Shown here piece by piece: positions 1 through 8,959 of a DNA stretch of 64,000 bases; position 1 is the first letter of the stretch; each line of letters starts with the position of its first letter. Position numbers and translations under genes: made by a program. The DNA is taken from NCBI RefSeq assembly GCF_900101335.1, contig NZ_FNKA01000003.1, positions 124,001-188,000 on the forward strand, given 5' to 3'. A model generated the notes under the pieces. It did no database searches and was not told the origin of the DNA. It saw nothing but the letters and a program-made list of their open reading frames with translations. The DNA comes from Quadrisphaera sp. DSM 44207. Lineage in GTDB: Bacteria > Actinomycetota > Actinomycetes > Actinomycetales > Quadrisphaeraceae.

Positions 1-1218
1 GACGCGGTAGTCCCCGAGGAAGCCGCGGACCCGCACCCGCCCCTCGGCGTCCGTGCGCAGCGTCGTCGGAGGGAGCCACCACTCGCCCCGGACCAGCCCG
101 CGCAGCGCGTCGTAGGACGGCTTGGGCGTGCCGTCGGCGCGCACGAGGCCGATCGGCGCTCCGAGCCAGGCGCCCTCGTCGGTCAGGCCCCAGTACGTGA
201 TCGCCTGCACGGACGGGTGGGAGAGCAGGGTGCGGTAGTGCCGCACCACCTCCTCGGCCTGCCGCTCCTCGCCCTCGGGCGTCGAGGGCCAGGAGGGGAT
301 CCGGTAGTCGTTGAGGTCCTCGACCTCCGGCGGCATCAGGTGCCCGGAGACCAGGCTGCTCTCGGTGAAGTGGATGGGCAGGCCGTACCGGGAGAACCGC
401 TCGAGGACCCGCAGCGTCTTCTCCTCGCCCCAGTAGCCCTGGTGCATGTGGCTCTGCAGGCCGAGCGCGTCGACCTGCACGCCCGCCTCGAGCACGCCCT
501 CGATCAAGCACTCGTAGGCGGTGGACGTGTCGAAGTCGTTGAGCAGCAGGGTGGCGCGCGGGTTGGTGGCGCGCGCCTCCTCGAACGCCGTCCGGATGGT
601 GGCGATCCGCCCGCGCTCGCGGCACAGGCGGGTGATGCCGTTGGTGCGCTCCTCGTTGGCGAAGACGGGCATGATGACGACCTCGTTGATGGCGTCCCAG
701 GTGTCGACCACGCCCGCGAAGTCGCCCACCTCGCGCCGGACGCGGGCGCGCACCGCCGCCTCGACCTCGTCCGTGGGCAGCTCGCGCAGCCAGTCCGCGG
801 TCACGGTGTGCCACACGAGCGGGTGGCCCTTGAGCCGCACGCCCCGCTCGGCGAACCACCGCGCGGTGCGCAGCAGGCGCGCGGTGTCCGGCCGGCCGCG
901 CTCCGGCTCGAAGCCGCCCCAGTAGAAGGGCAGCGTCGCGGTGTCGAAGAGGCCGACGTACAGCTCCGCCAGCCGCTGCCCGAGCGAGGGCGGGGCGCCG
1001 CCGAACGGGCTGTCGGGGTCGGCCTCGGTCTCGCCGTTCGCGTAGCCGATGAAGTCGAAGCCGATGTTGCCGAACGCGATCGCGTGGCGGGTCTGCTCGA
1101 CGACGACGTCGGCGTCCGCCAGCACCCGCCCGTCGGGGCCGGTGACGGTGACGGCGGCCTGCGCGGTGCGGTGGCCCAGCTGCGGGTCCGGGGCCGGCGA
1201 GCGGTGCTGCGGGGACAT
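1..1218 (-). CDS. GH10 endo-1,4-beta-xylanase, intracellular, C-terminus cut by window edge
   Basis: Hydrolyses internal beta-1,4 bonds of xylan or xylo-oligosaccharides. Translating the minus strand from the ATG at 1218 gives 406 residues with GH10 signatures: KGHPLVWH, the acid/base region DAINEV, and the nucleophile region FTESSL, followed by TYWGLTD. The protein starts MSPQHRSP and has no signal peptide, so it probably acts in the cytoplasm on imported oligosaccharides, unlike the secreted GH10 at 8960-10153. It lies 79 bp downstream of a LacI gene on the same strand and could be cotranscribed with it. The reading frame runs off position 1, so the C-terminus is not visible. Confidence 0.9.
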   Translation of the reverse strand, partial: MSPQHRSPAPDPQLGHRTAQAAVTVTGPDGRVLADADVVVEQTRHAIAFGNIGFDFIGYANGETEADPDSPFGGAPPSLGQRLAELYVGLFDTATLPFYWGGFEPERGRPDTARLLRTARWFAERGVRLKGHPLVWHTVTADWLRELPTDEVEAAVRARVRREVGDFAGVVDTWDAINEVVIMPVFANEERTNGITRLCRERGRIATIRTAFEEARATNPRATLLLNDFDTSTAYECLIEGVLEAGVQVDALGLQSHMHQGYWGEEKTLRVLERFSRYGLPIHFTESSLVSGHLMPPEVEDLNDYRIPSWPSTPEGEERQAEEVVRHYRTLLSHPSVQAITYWGLTDEGAWLGAPIGLVRADGTPKPSYDALRGLVRGEWWLPPTTLRTDAEGRVRVRGFLGDYRV

Positions 1219-1297
1219 GGTCCTCCCTGGTCGTGGGGCGTCAGGACGTCTGGACTGCGGGGCCGACGGGCTGCGCGACGCGGGCCGACGGGCGGTG

Positions 1298-2329
1298 CTA
1301 GGGGGCGCGGGTGGACCCGCGCACGACGAGCTCGGTGGGCAGCCGCACGTGCGTGCCGCCGTCCCCGCGCCCGTCGAGGAGACCGACCAGCAGGCGCACG
1401 GCCTCGGCGCCCATCTCCTGCAGGGGCTGGCGCACCGTGGTCAGCGGCGGGGTGGTCAGGGCGGACTCGGGGACGTCGTCGAAGCCGACCACCGACAGGT
1501 CCTGCGGCACCGACAGCCCGAGCTCGACGGCGACCTCCATCGTCCCGATCGCGGACAGGTCGTTGGCGGCGAAGATCGCGGTGGGGCGCTCGGGCAGCGT
1601 CAGCAGCTCGCGCGCGGGGCCGGCCGCGAGCTCGCGCCGGTACTCCGCGACCCGGACGAGGGCGGGGTCGACCTCGACGCCGGCCGCGCGCAGCGCGGTG
1701 CGGTACCCCTCCTCCCGCAGCCGGGCCGACTCCAGGTCCGGGCGCCCGCCCAGGAAGGCGATCCGGCGGTGGCCGAGCCGCAGGAGGTGCTCGGTGGCCC
1801 GCAGCGCCCCGGTGAGGTTGTCGGCGTCGACGGTGGGCGTGTCGGCCGGGCCGGCGTGCGGGTCGACGGCGATGACGGGCACGGACCCCCCGGTGGCCAC
1901 CACGGTCGGCGTGACGAGGATCGCGCCGTCGACCAGGGTGCCGCCCAGGCGGGAGAGGGACCGGCGCTCCCAGCCCGCCTGCCCGGCGCGGCCGCCGCCG
2001 GAGTAGGCGAGGAGCTCGTACCCGGTGCCGGCGATGGCGCGCGAGACGCCCTTGAGGATCTCGGTGCTGAACGGCTCGAAGTCCGCGACGAGGATCCCGA
2101 GGACGTTGGTGCGGTGGCTGCGCAGGCTGCGCGCGACCAGGCTGGACTCGTAACCGAGCTCCTCGATGACGCGCTGCACGTGCGCGGTCGTGCGAGCGGC
2201 CACCCCGTAGCGCCCGTTGACGACCTTCGAGACCGTCGCGACGGAGACGCCGGCCTCGCGCGCGACGTCGGTGATGGTCACGCGCTGGACATCGGGAGGC
2301 GTCGTCGCCGGCTCGCGCAGATCGGTCAC
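1298..2329 (-). CDS. LacI-family regulator of the xylan/ABC operon
   Basis: Sugar-responsive DNA-binding repressor of 343 residues. The N-terminal helix-turn-helix is VTITDVAREAGVSVATVSKV, followed by the hinge and a periplasmic-binding-protein-like sensor domain ending in the common LacI motif TTVRQPLQEMG. The GTG at 2329 was chosen because it sits just ahead of the HTH (VTDLREP). The gene is divergent from the ABC transporter operon, and a LacI-like palindrome lies in the shared intergenic region, so control of the importer and GH3 gene, and autoregulation, is a reasonable inference. The true effector (xylobiose, cellobiose or other) cannot be read from sequence. Confidence 0.92.
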   Translation of the reverse strand: MTDLREPATTPPDVQRVTITDVAREAGVSVATVSKVVNGRYGVAARTTAHVQRVIEELGYESSLVARSLRSHRTNVLGILVADFEPFSTEILKGVSRAIAGTGYELLAYSGGGRAGQAGWERRSLSRLGGTLVDGAILVTPTVVATGGSVPVIAVDPHAGPADTPTVDADNLTGALRATEHLLRLGHRRIAFLGGRPDLESARLREEGYRTALRAAGVEVDPALVRVAEYRRELAAGPARELLTLPERPTAIFAANDLSAIGTMEVAVELGLSVPQDLSVVGFDDVPESALTTPPLTTVRQPLQEMGAEAVRLLVGLLDGRGDGGTHVRLPTELVVRGSTRAP

Positions 2330-2353
2330 GGGCCGACCGTATCGCTGCGAAAA

Positions 2354-2367
2354 CGTTATCGACAACG
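2354..2367. promoter_or_regulatory. Probable LacI-type operator
   Basis: CGTTATCGACAACG is a 14-bp imperfect palindrome (mismatch at one symmetric pair only) with the central CG step typical of LacI-family operators. It lies 25 bp upstream of the lacI start and 71 bp upstream of the substrate-binding protein start, so one site could control both directions. Confidence 0.6.
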
Positions 2368-2437
2368 ATTGACATCGCGGCGAGCGGGTTGGCATCCTCG
2401 CCGCGTTCACCAGTCGACGACGACAAGGACACTGGAC

Positions 2438-3724
2438 ATGGCGAGGAATCGAGCCCTCTCCGCCGTCGCGGTCTTCGCGACCGCGTCCGTGCTGGCCGCC
2501 TGCGGCGGCGGCTCCGAGAGCGAGTCCGGCGGGGGCAGCGGGACCACCCTGACGTGGTGGCACAACTCCAACAGCGACCCGGGCAAGGGCTACTACGAGC
2601 AGGTGGCCGCGGACTTCGAGGCGCAGAACCCGGGCGTGACCGTGGAGATCAGCGCCCTGGCGCACGAGGACATGCTCACCCGCCTCGACGCCGCGTTCCA
2701 GACCGGCGACACCCCCGACGTCTTCATGGAGCGCGGCGGCGGCGAGCTCGCCGACCACGTCGAGGCCGGCCTGGTCAAGGACCTCTCCGAGGACGCCGCC
2801 GAGACGGTCGAGAAGCTCGGCCCCGTCGTCGAGGGCTGGCAGGTGGAGGGCCAGACCTACGCGCTGCCGTTCTCCGTCGGCGTGGTCGGCTTCTGGTACA
2901 ACAAGGACCTCTTCGCCCAGGCGGGCATCACCCAGCCGCCCACGACCGTGGACGAGCTCGTCGCCGCGACCGACGCCCTCAAGGCTGCGGGCATCCAGCC
3001 GATCTCCGTGGGCGCCGGCGACAAGTGGCCCGCCGCCCACTACTGGTACTACACCGCGCTGCGCGAGTGCGGCCAGGACGTGCTGGAGGAGGTCGAGACC
3101 TCCCTGGACTTCTCCGACCCCTGCTTCGTCGAGGCCGGCGAGGAGCTCGAGGCGTTCATCGCCACGGAGCCGTTCAACGAGGGCTTCCTGGCCACCGCGG
3201 CCCAGACCGGCCCCACCAGCGCCTCCGGCCTGCTCGCGACCGGGCAGGTCGCCATGGAGCTGGCCGGTCACTGGGAGCCCGGCGTCATGCAGGGCCTGAC
3301 CGAGGACAACCAGGGCCTGGGCGAGAAGACCGGCTGGTTCCCGTTCCCGGCGATCGAGGGCGGCGCCGGCGACCCGGCCGCCGCGCTCGGCGGCGGCGAC
3401 GCGTGGGCGTGCTCGGCGGAGGCCCCGCCGGAGTGCGCGGCCTTCGTGGACCACCTCCTCAGCGACGATGTGCAGACCGGGTTCGCCGAGCGGGACATGG
3501 GCCTGCCGACGAACCCCGCCGCGACCGGGGCGGTCGCCAACCCGGCGCTCGCGGAGCTGATCTCCTTCCGCGACTCGGCGCCCTACGTGCAGCTGTACTT
3601 CGACACCGCGTTCGGCGAGAACGTCGGCGGCGCCATGAACGACGCGATCGCCCTGATGTTCGCCGGCCAGGCGAGCCCGCAGGACGTCGTCGACGCGACC
3701 CAGGCCGCGGCCGACAGCGAGTGA
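2438..3724 (+). CDS. ABC transporter sugar-binding lipoprotein
   Basis: Family 1 extracellular solute-binding protein of 428 residues that captures oligosaccharides outside the cell and delivers them to the two permeases that follow. A lipoprotein signal is visible: a hydrophobic stretch, then VLAAC with the lipidated Cys at residue 22, then a Gly/Ser linker. The mature domain begins TTLTWWHNSNSDPGKGYY and contains TGDTPDVFMERGGGEL, YALPFSVGVVGFWYNKDLF and GQVAMELAGHW, all typical of the family. It is the first gene of an operon with permeases at 3741 and 4772 and a GH3 enzyme at 5716. No ATPase is encoded here; such importers often share a genome-wide MsiK-type ATPase. Xylo-oligosaccharide specificity is inferred from neighbours. 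Confidence 0.93.
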   Translation: MARNRALSAVAVFATASVLAACGGGSESESGGGSGTTLTWWHNSNSDPGKGYYEQVAADFEAQNPGVTVEISALAHEDMLTRLDAAFQTGDTPDVFMERGGGELADHVEAGLVKDLSEDAAETVEKLGPVVEGWQVEGQTYALPFSVGVVGFWYNKDLFAQAGITQPPTTVDELVAATDALKAAGIQPISVGAGDKWPAAHYWYYTALRECGQDVLEEVETSLDFSDPCFVEAGEELEAFIATEPFNEGFLATAAQTGPTSASGLLATGQVAMELAGHWEPGVMQGLTEDNQGLGEKTGWFPFPAIEGGAGDPAAALGGGDAWACSAEAPPECAAFVDHLLSDDVQTGFAERDMGLPTNPAATGAVANPALAELISFRDSAPYVQLYFDTAFGENVGGAMNDAIALMFAGQASPQDVVDATQAAADSE

Positions 3725-3740
3725 CGGGGAGGCGAACGAC

Positions 3741-4775
3741 GTGACAGCACGCGCGACGAGCGCGGACGTCGCTGCCACCCTCCGCGATCCCGCGCGTGCC
3801 GCCGACCGGGCTCCGGCCCGGTCGGCGGCACGCCCCGCGAGCGGCCCGCAGCGGCGCGCTCCGCTCTCCCCGGCGTGGCGCAAGCGCCTGGAGATCGCCT
3901 TCTTCGTGGCACCGGCGCTGGCGCTGCTCGCCGTCTTCGTGGTGGTGCCGGTGCTGCAGGCCGTGCGCTACTCGACGTACTCGTGGAACGGCCTGGGCCC
4001 GCTGGACGACTTCGTGGGGCTCGAGAACTACGCCACCGCCCTGCGCGACCAGGTGTTCACCGACGCCGTGGTGCACAACCTGGTCATCATCGTCCTGTCC
4101 ATCGCCGTCCAGCTGCCGCTGGGCCTGGCCATCGCCCTGCTCCTCAACCGGGAGATCCGGGGCCGCTCGGCGCTGCGCGTCATCATCTTCGTGCCCTACG
4201 TCCTGGCCGAGGTCGTGGCCGGCGTGGTGTGGGTGCTGCTGCTGCAGCCGGGCGGCCTGGTCGACGCCGTCGTCGACGGCGTGGGCCTGGGCGGGCTGAC
4301 GCAGCTGTGGCTGGGCGACCCGGAGATCGCGCTCTACACCGTGATGGTCGTCCTGACCTGGAAGTACCTCGGCCTGGCGGTCCTGCTCTTCCTCGCCGGC
4401 CTGCAGGGGGTGCCGGAGGACCTGTACGAGGCCGCGCAGCTCGACGGCGCCAGCTGGTGGCAGGTGCAGCGCCGGGTCACCATCCCGCTGCTCGGGCCGA
4501 CCATCCGCACCTGGGGCTTCCTGTCCATGATCGGGTCGCTGCAGCTGTTCGACATGGTGTGGATCCTCACCGGCGGCGGCCCGGCGAACTCGACCATGAC
4601 GATGGCGACCTACCTCATCAACCAGGGCACCGACCGGAGCCTGTACGGCTACGCCTCCGCGGTGGCCGTGGTCCTGTTCGGCATCTCGCTGGTGCTGGCG
4701 GTCGTCTACCAGTTCTTCGTCCTCCGCCGTGACAACGAGGACGCCCCTCGACCGCGGAAGGCGGCCGCGCGATGA
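3741..4775 (+). CDS. ABC sugar transporter permease (MalF/LacF-like)
   Basis: Inner-membrane permease of 344 residues. A long Ala/Arg/Pro-rich cytoplasmic N-terminus (about 45 residues) precedes the first membrane helix (IAFFVAPALALLAVFVVVPV). The cytoplasmic EAA loop that docks on the ATPase is visible as EAAQLDGASWWQVQRRVTIP. The GTG start lies 16 bp after the lipoprotein gene. The stop overlaps the next permease by the ATGA type, indicating translational coupling. It forms a heterodimeric channel with the product of 4772-5662. Confidence 0.93.
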   Translation: MTARATSADVAATLRDPARAADRAPARSAARPASGPQRRAPLSPAWRKRLEIAFFVAPALALLAVFVVVPVLQAVRYSTYSWNGLGPLDDFVGLENYATALRDQVFTDAVVHNLVIIVLSIAVQLPLGLAIALLLNREIRGRSALRVIIFVPYVLAEVVAGVVWVLLLQPGGLVDAVVDGVGLGGLTQLWLGDPEIALYTVMVVLTWKYLGLAVLLFLAGLQGVPEDLYEAAQLDGASWWQVQRRVTIPLLGPTIRTWGFLSMIGSLQLFDMVWILTGGGPANSTMTMATYLINQGTDRSLYGYASAVAVVLFGISLVLAVVYQFFVLRRDNEDAPRPRKAAAR

Positions 4776-5662
4776 GCGCCCCCACCACGACGCCGGCGCC
4801 GGGCCGGCCCGTGCTCCTGGAGTCCCCGCGCCGCCGGCGCAGGACCTTCGCCGGCGGCGGCCCGGTCGTCTACGCGTGCGCGCTGCTCGTGGTCGTCGCC
4901 ACGCTGGCGCCGGTGGTCTACGCGTTCCTGGGCGGCTTCCGCTCCAACGCGCAGCTGGCCGCGGAGCCCGTGGGCCTGCCGGACCCGTGGGTCACGTCCA
5001 ACTACGTCAACGTCGTGACCTCGGCGAGCTTCTGGCGCTACACGCTGAACTCGACGGTGATCGCCCTGCTCACCACGGCGATCACGGCCGTGTTCGGGAT
5101 CATGGCGGCGTACCCGCTGGCCCGGTACCGGTTCAGGGGCCGCGAGGCGCTCGCGATGGTCTTCACCCTCGGCCTGCTCTTCCCGCTGACCGTGGCGATC
5201 ATCCCGCTGTTCCTCATGATCCGGGACCTGGACCTGACGAACTCGGTCTGGGGCGTGGCGCTGCCGCAGGCGGCGTTCGCGCTGCCCCTGACCGTCGTCA
5301 TCCTGCGCCCGTTCCTCATGGCGCTGCCCAAGGAGCTGGAGGAGGCGGCCATGCTCGACGGCACCTCCCGCATCGGCTTCTTCTGGCGGATCCTGCTGCC
5401 GCTGTCGGGCCCCGGCCTCGTCACGGTCGGCGTGCTGGCCTTCGTGGCCTCGTGGAACTCCTACCTGCTGCCGCTGCTCATCCTCGCCGACCCCGCGTCG
5501 CAGACGCTGCCGCTGGGCGTGGCGAGCTTCTCAAGCCAGTACGCCCAGGACACGGCCGGCGTGCTGGCCTTCACCTCGCTGGCGATGATCCCGGCCCTGG
5601 TCTTCTTCCTCGCCATGGAGAAGCGGATCGTCAACGGCCTGCAGGGCGCCGTCAAGGGCTGA
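4772..5662 (+). CDS. ABC sugar transporter permease (MalG-like)
   Basis: Second permease subunit, 296 residues. An N-terminal Pro/Arg-rich tail precedes helix 1 (VVYACALLVVVATLAPVVYA). The EAA loop is EEAAMLDGTSRIGFFWRILL. The C-terminus ends with EKRIVNGLQGAVKG, the usual MalG-type ending. It starts inside the last codon of the upstream permease (ATGA overlap), so the pair should be made in equal amounts. Confidence 0.93.
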   Translation: MSAPTTTPAPGRPVLLESPRRRRRTFAGGGPVVYACALLVVVATLAPVVYAFLGGFRSNAQLAAEPVGLPDPWVTSNYVNVVTSASFWRYTLNSTVIALLTTAITAVFGIMAAYPLARYRFRGREALAMVFTLGLLFPLTVAIIPLFLMIRDLDLTNSVWGVALPQAAFALPLTVVILRPFLMALPKELEEAAMLDGTSRIGFFWRILLPLSGPGLVTVGVLAFVASWNSYLLPLLILADPASQTLPLGVASFSSQYAQDTAGVLAFTSLAMIPALVFFLAMEKRIVNGLQGAVKG

Positions 5663-5715
5663 GCCCCGCGCTCCCGCGGCCGCCGGTCGCGGGAGACCAC
5701 CTCCGGAAGGACCCC

Positions 5716-8064
5716 ATGAGCACCGACCTGTCCCCGTCCACCGGCCTGCGCCGCCCCGAGGGCGCCACGGCACGGGTGGAGGAGCTGCTGGCGTCGATGA
5801 CGCTGGAGGAGAAGCTGGCCCAGCTGGTCGGGCTGTGGGAGGGCCGCGGCGGCGACGGCGAGGGCGGTGACGTCGCGCCGATGCAGGACGCGATGCAGTC
5901 CGAGGACGCCGAGTTCGAGGCGTTCGCCGCACGGGGGCTCGGCCAGCTGACCCGGCCCTTCGGCACCGCCCCGGTCGACCCGGTCGAGGGCGCGCGCCGG
6001 CTGGCGGCCAAGCAGCGGTGGCTGACGCAGAACACGCGCCTCGGCGTCCCCGCGCTCGTGCACGAGGAGTGCCTGACCGGGCTGGCCGCGTGGCGGGCGA
6101 CCACGTTCCCCGCGCCGCTGACCTGGGGCGCGAGCTTCCACCCCGAGCTGGTGGAGCGCGTGGGCGCCGCCATCGGCGCCTCGATGGCCTCCCTGGGCGT
6201 CCACCAGGGCCTCGCTCCCGTGCTGGACGTCGTCCGCGACGCCCGCTGGGGCCGGGTGGAGGAGTGCATCTCCGAGGACCCGTACGTCGTCGGCACCGTG
6301 GCCACCGCCTACGTGCGCGGCGTGCAGTCCACCGGGGTGGTGGCCACGCTCAAGCACTTCGTCGGGTACTCGAACTCCCGCGCGGGCCGCAACCTCGCTC
6401 CCGTGCACGCCGGCCCCCGCGAGGTGGCCGACGTGCTGATGCTCCCGTTCGAGATGGCCGTGCTCGACGGCGGCGTGGACTCGGTGATGAACTCCTACGC
6501 CGAGGTCGACGGCCTGCCCGTCGCCGCCGACGCCTCGCTGCTCACGGGCGTCCTGCGCGAGCGCTGGGGCTTCACGGGCACCGTCGTCGCGGACTACTTC
6601 TCCGTCGCGTTCTTGCAGACCCTGCACGGGGTGGCCGCCGACCTCGGGGACGCCGCGTCGCAGGCGATCAGCGCCGGCATCGACGTCGAGCTGCCCACCG
6701 GCACGGCGTACCTGGAGCCCCTGGCCGAGCAGGTGCGCTCCGGGCAGCTGCCCGAGGAGGTCGTGGACCGGGCGCTGCGCCGGGTGCTGGAGCAGAAGGC
6801 CCGCCTCGGGCTGCTGGACGCCGCCTTCGACCCCGACGCCGTGGGGCCGATCGACCTCGACCCGCCGGAGCACCGGGAGCTGGCCCGCGTCCTCGCCGAG
6901 GAGGGCGTGGTGCTGCTGAGCAACGACGCCACCCTGCCGCTCGGCACCGGGGCGCAGGGGCCGACCGGACGGGTCGCTGTCGTCGGGCCGAACGCCGACG
7001 ACAGCTCCGCCCTGTTCGGGTGCTACAGCTTCGCCAACCACGTGCTCGCGCAGCACCCGGGCGTGGAGCTGGGCCTGCGGGCCCCCACCGTCCTGGAGGC
7101 GCTGCGGGCCGAGCTGCCGTCCGCGCAGGTGGAGCACGTGCGCGGCTGCGACGTGGACACCGACGACACCAGCGGCCTCGAGGCCGCCGTGGCGGCCGCC
7201 CGCGGGGCCGACCTGTGCGTCGCGGTGGTCGGCGACCGGGCCGGCCTGTTCGGCCGCGGCACCTCCGGCGAGGGCTGCGACGCCGACGACCTGGACCTGC
7301 CCGGCGTGCAGCGCCAGCTGGTGGAGGCCCTGCTGGAGACCGGCACCCCCGTGGTGCTGGTGCTGCTCACCGGGCGCCCCTACGCCGTGGACTGGGCGCT
7401 GGCGCGCTGCGCCGCGGTCGTGCAGGCGTTCTTCCCCGGCCAGGAGGGCGCCGGGGCGATCGCGGGGGTGCTCTCCGGGCGGGTCAACCCCTCCGGCCGG
7501 CTGCCGGTCAGCCTGCCCCGCTCCGTGGGAGCCCAGCCGTACAGCTACCTGCACCCTCGGCTCGGCGGGGCCAGCTCGGTGAGCAACCTCGACACCGCGC
7601 CGGTGCTCCCGTTCGGGCACGGGCTGTCCTACACGACCTTCGAGCACACCGACCTGCGCGTCGCGGACGCCGAGGTGCCCACCGACGGGTCGATCCGGGT
7701 CTCGGTGCGGGTGGCGAACACCGGCGAGCGCGCCGGGGCGGACGTCGTCCAGCTGTACGCCACCGACCCCGTGGCGTCGGTCACCCGCCCCGTGGTGCAG
7801 CTGCTCGGCTACGCGCGCGTGCCCCTGGAGGCGGGGCAGAGCGCGCAGGTCGCCTTCGACGTGCCGACGACGCGGCTGGCGTTCTCCGACCGCCGCACGG
7901 TGCGCGTGGTCGAGCCCGGGACGATCGAGCTGGCGATCGGCACGTCCTGCCAGGACCCCGTGCTCGAGGCCGGCGTCGAGCTCGTCGGCCCCGTGCACGA
8001 GGTCACGACGGCGGACCGCCGCCTCGTCGACGTCACCGTGCTGCCCGACGCCCCGCAGCGGTGA
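5716..8064 (+). CDS. GH3 glycoside hydrolase (beta-xylosidase/beta-glucosidase type)
   Basis: Exo-acting glycosidase of 782 residues that would release monosaccharides from imported oligosaccharides. The N-terminal TIM-barrel contains LVHEECLTG, TLKHFVGYS and the nucleophile Asp at about residue 293 in TVVADYFSV (ADY rather than the commoner SDW). The second alpha/beta domain begins near VLLSNDATLPL, and a C-terminal fibronectin-III-like domain (VRVANTGERAGADVVQLY) follows. There is no signal peptide, so it acts in the cytoplasm. A gap of 53 bp separates it from the permeases. Context favours xylo-oligosaccharides, but GH3 specificity cannot be read from these motifs alone. Confidence 0.9.
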   Translation: MSTDLSPSTGLRRPEGATARVEELLASMTLEEKLAQLVGLWEGRGGDGEGGDVAPMQDAMQSEDAEFEAFAARGLGQLTRPFGTAPVDPVEGARRLAAKQRWLTQNTRLGVPALVHEECLTGLAAWRATTFPAPLTWGASFHPELVERVGAAIGASMASLGVHQGLAPVLDVVRDARWGRVEECISEDPYVVGTVATAYVRGVQSTGVVATLKHFVGYSNSRAGRNLAPVHAGPREVADVLMLPFEMAVLDGGVDSVMNSYAEVDGLPVAADASLLTGVLRERWGFTGTVVADYFSVAFLQTLHGVAADLGDAASQAISAGIDVELPTGTAYLEPLAEQVRSGQLPEEVVDRALRRVLEQKARLGLLDAAFDPDAVGPIDLDPPEHRELARVLAEEGVVLLSNDATLPLGTGAQGPTGRVAVVGPNADDSSALFGCYSFANHVLAQHPGVELGLRAPTVLEALRAELPSAQVEHVRGCDVDTDDTSGLEAAVAAARGADLCVAVVGDRAGLFGRGTSGEGCDADDLDLPGVQRQLVEALLETGTPVVLVLLTGRPYAVDWALARCAAVVQAFFPGQEGAGAIAGVLSGRVNPSGRLPVSLPRSVGAQPYSYLHPRLGGASSVSNLDTAPVLPFGHGLSYTTFEHTDLRVADAEVPTDGSIRVSVRVANTGERAGADVVQLYATDPVASVTRPVVQLLGYARVPLEAGQSAQVAFDVPTTRLAFSDRRTVRVVEPGTIELAIGTSCQDPVLEAGVELVGPVHEVTTADRRLVDVTVLPDAPQR

Positions 8065-8105
8065 CCGCCGCTGCGCCCCGGTGCTGACGCCTCGCGCGGC
8101 AGCGC

Positions 8106-8150
8106 GCACGAGAGGGGCCCGACGCCGAGCGCGTCGGGCCCCTCTCGTGC
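8106..8150. terminator. Bidirectional hairpin terminator
   Basis: A perfect 19-bp stem (8106-8124 with 8132-8150) and a 7-base loop lie between the convergent GH3 and CE4 genes. There is no long U-tract on either side, as is common in high-GC actinobacteria. Confidence 0.8.
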
Positions 8151-8163
8151 TGCGGGCTGCGGG

Positions 8164-8958
8164 TCAGCCGCGGCGCGCGGGCTTGGTGAAGCGCCAGCCC
8201 TCGGCCTTCAGCTCCGGGACGACGCGGGCGACGGCCTCGACCGTGCCGGCGCGGAAGGACTGCGGCTGACCCGCCTCGTCGTAGACGACGGGACCGTCGT
8301 GCAGCAGGACGACGCCGCCGGGGTTGGCCCGGATCCGCTCCTCCAGGCGCTGGGCGAGCACGTCGGCGTCCTGGGTCTCCCAGTCCTCGATGGTGACCGC
8401 CCAGCCCAGGGGCTGCATGCCCAGGTCGGCGGCGACCTGCGGGCTGTGCTCGCCCCAGGCGCCGTAGGGGGCGCGGAAGTACGGGATCCGCGCACCGGGC
8501 ACGACCTCGCGGATCAGGGCGCTGGTCGCCTCGAGGTCCGCGCGCACCTCCTCCTCCGTGAAGGCCTGGTCCGGCGTCCACCCGGCGAGATTGTCGTGGT
8601 GCATGGTGTGGTTGCACAGGGTGTGGCCCGCCGCGGCGATCTGCCGGACGACGTCGGGGTGGCGCTCGACGTACTCGCCCCAGAGGCAGAACACCGCCTT
8701 GACCCGGTTCTCCCGCAGCACCTGCAGCAGGCGCGGGGTGTCGACGGGGTTCGGGCCGTCGTCGAAGGTCAGGGCGGCGACGTTCCCCTGGTGCTCGGCG
8801 GTGGTGACGATCTCGGCGGTCGCCTTCCCGCCCTGGCCCGGACCGGCGCCGGAACCGGCGCCGGCGGCCTGGGCGGGAGCGGTCGCGCCGAGCACGGCCG
8901 CGCCGAAGAGGAGGGGCGCCGCCAGGCGGCGCAGCGCGCGGGTGCGGCGGGTCGCCAC
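8164..8958 (-). CDS. Secreted CE4 polysaccharide deacetylase
   Basis: Metal-dependent deacetylase of 264 residues with a Sec signal peptide (Arg-rich start, LAAPLLFGAAVLGATAPAQA). The NodB-homology motifs are present: TFDDGP at residues 64-69 (catalytic base and metal ligand), HTMHH (metal-binding His pair), FRAPYG, and GGVVLLHDG near the end. Its gene starts one base after the stop of the secreted GH10 xylanase on the same strand, so the two are almost certainly one transcript. That context suggests an acetylxylan esterase rather than a peptidoglycan or chitin deacetylase, but the family alone does not settle it. Confidence 0.88.
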   Translation of the reverse strand: MATRRTRALRRLAAPLLFGAAVLGATAPAQAAGAGSGAGPGQGGKATAEIVTTAEHQGNVAALTFDDGPNPVDTPRLLQVLRENRVKAVFCLWGEYVERHPDVVRQIAAAGHTLCNHTMHHDNLAGWTPDQAFTEEEVRADLEATSALIREVVPGARIPYFRAPYGAWGEHSPQVAADLGMQPLGWAVTIEDWETQDADVLAQRLEERIRANPGGVVLLHDGPVVYDEAGQPQSFRAGTVEAVARVVPELKAEGWRFTKPARRG

Positions 8959-8959
8959 G

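Noticed and set aside
5461-8109. Minus-strand frame of 882 codons opposite the GH3 gene
   Set aside because: His/Arg/Gly-rich low-complexity translation with no domain; the plus strand encodes an intact GH3 enzyme.
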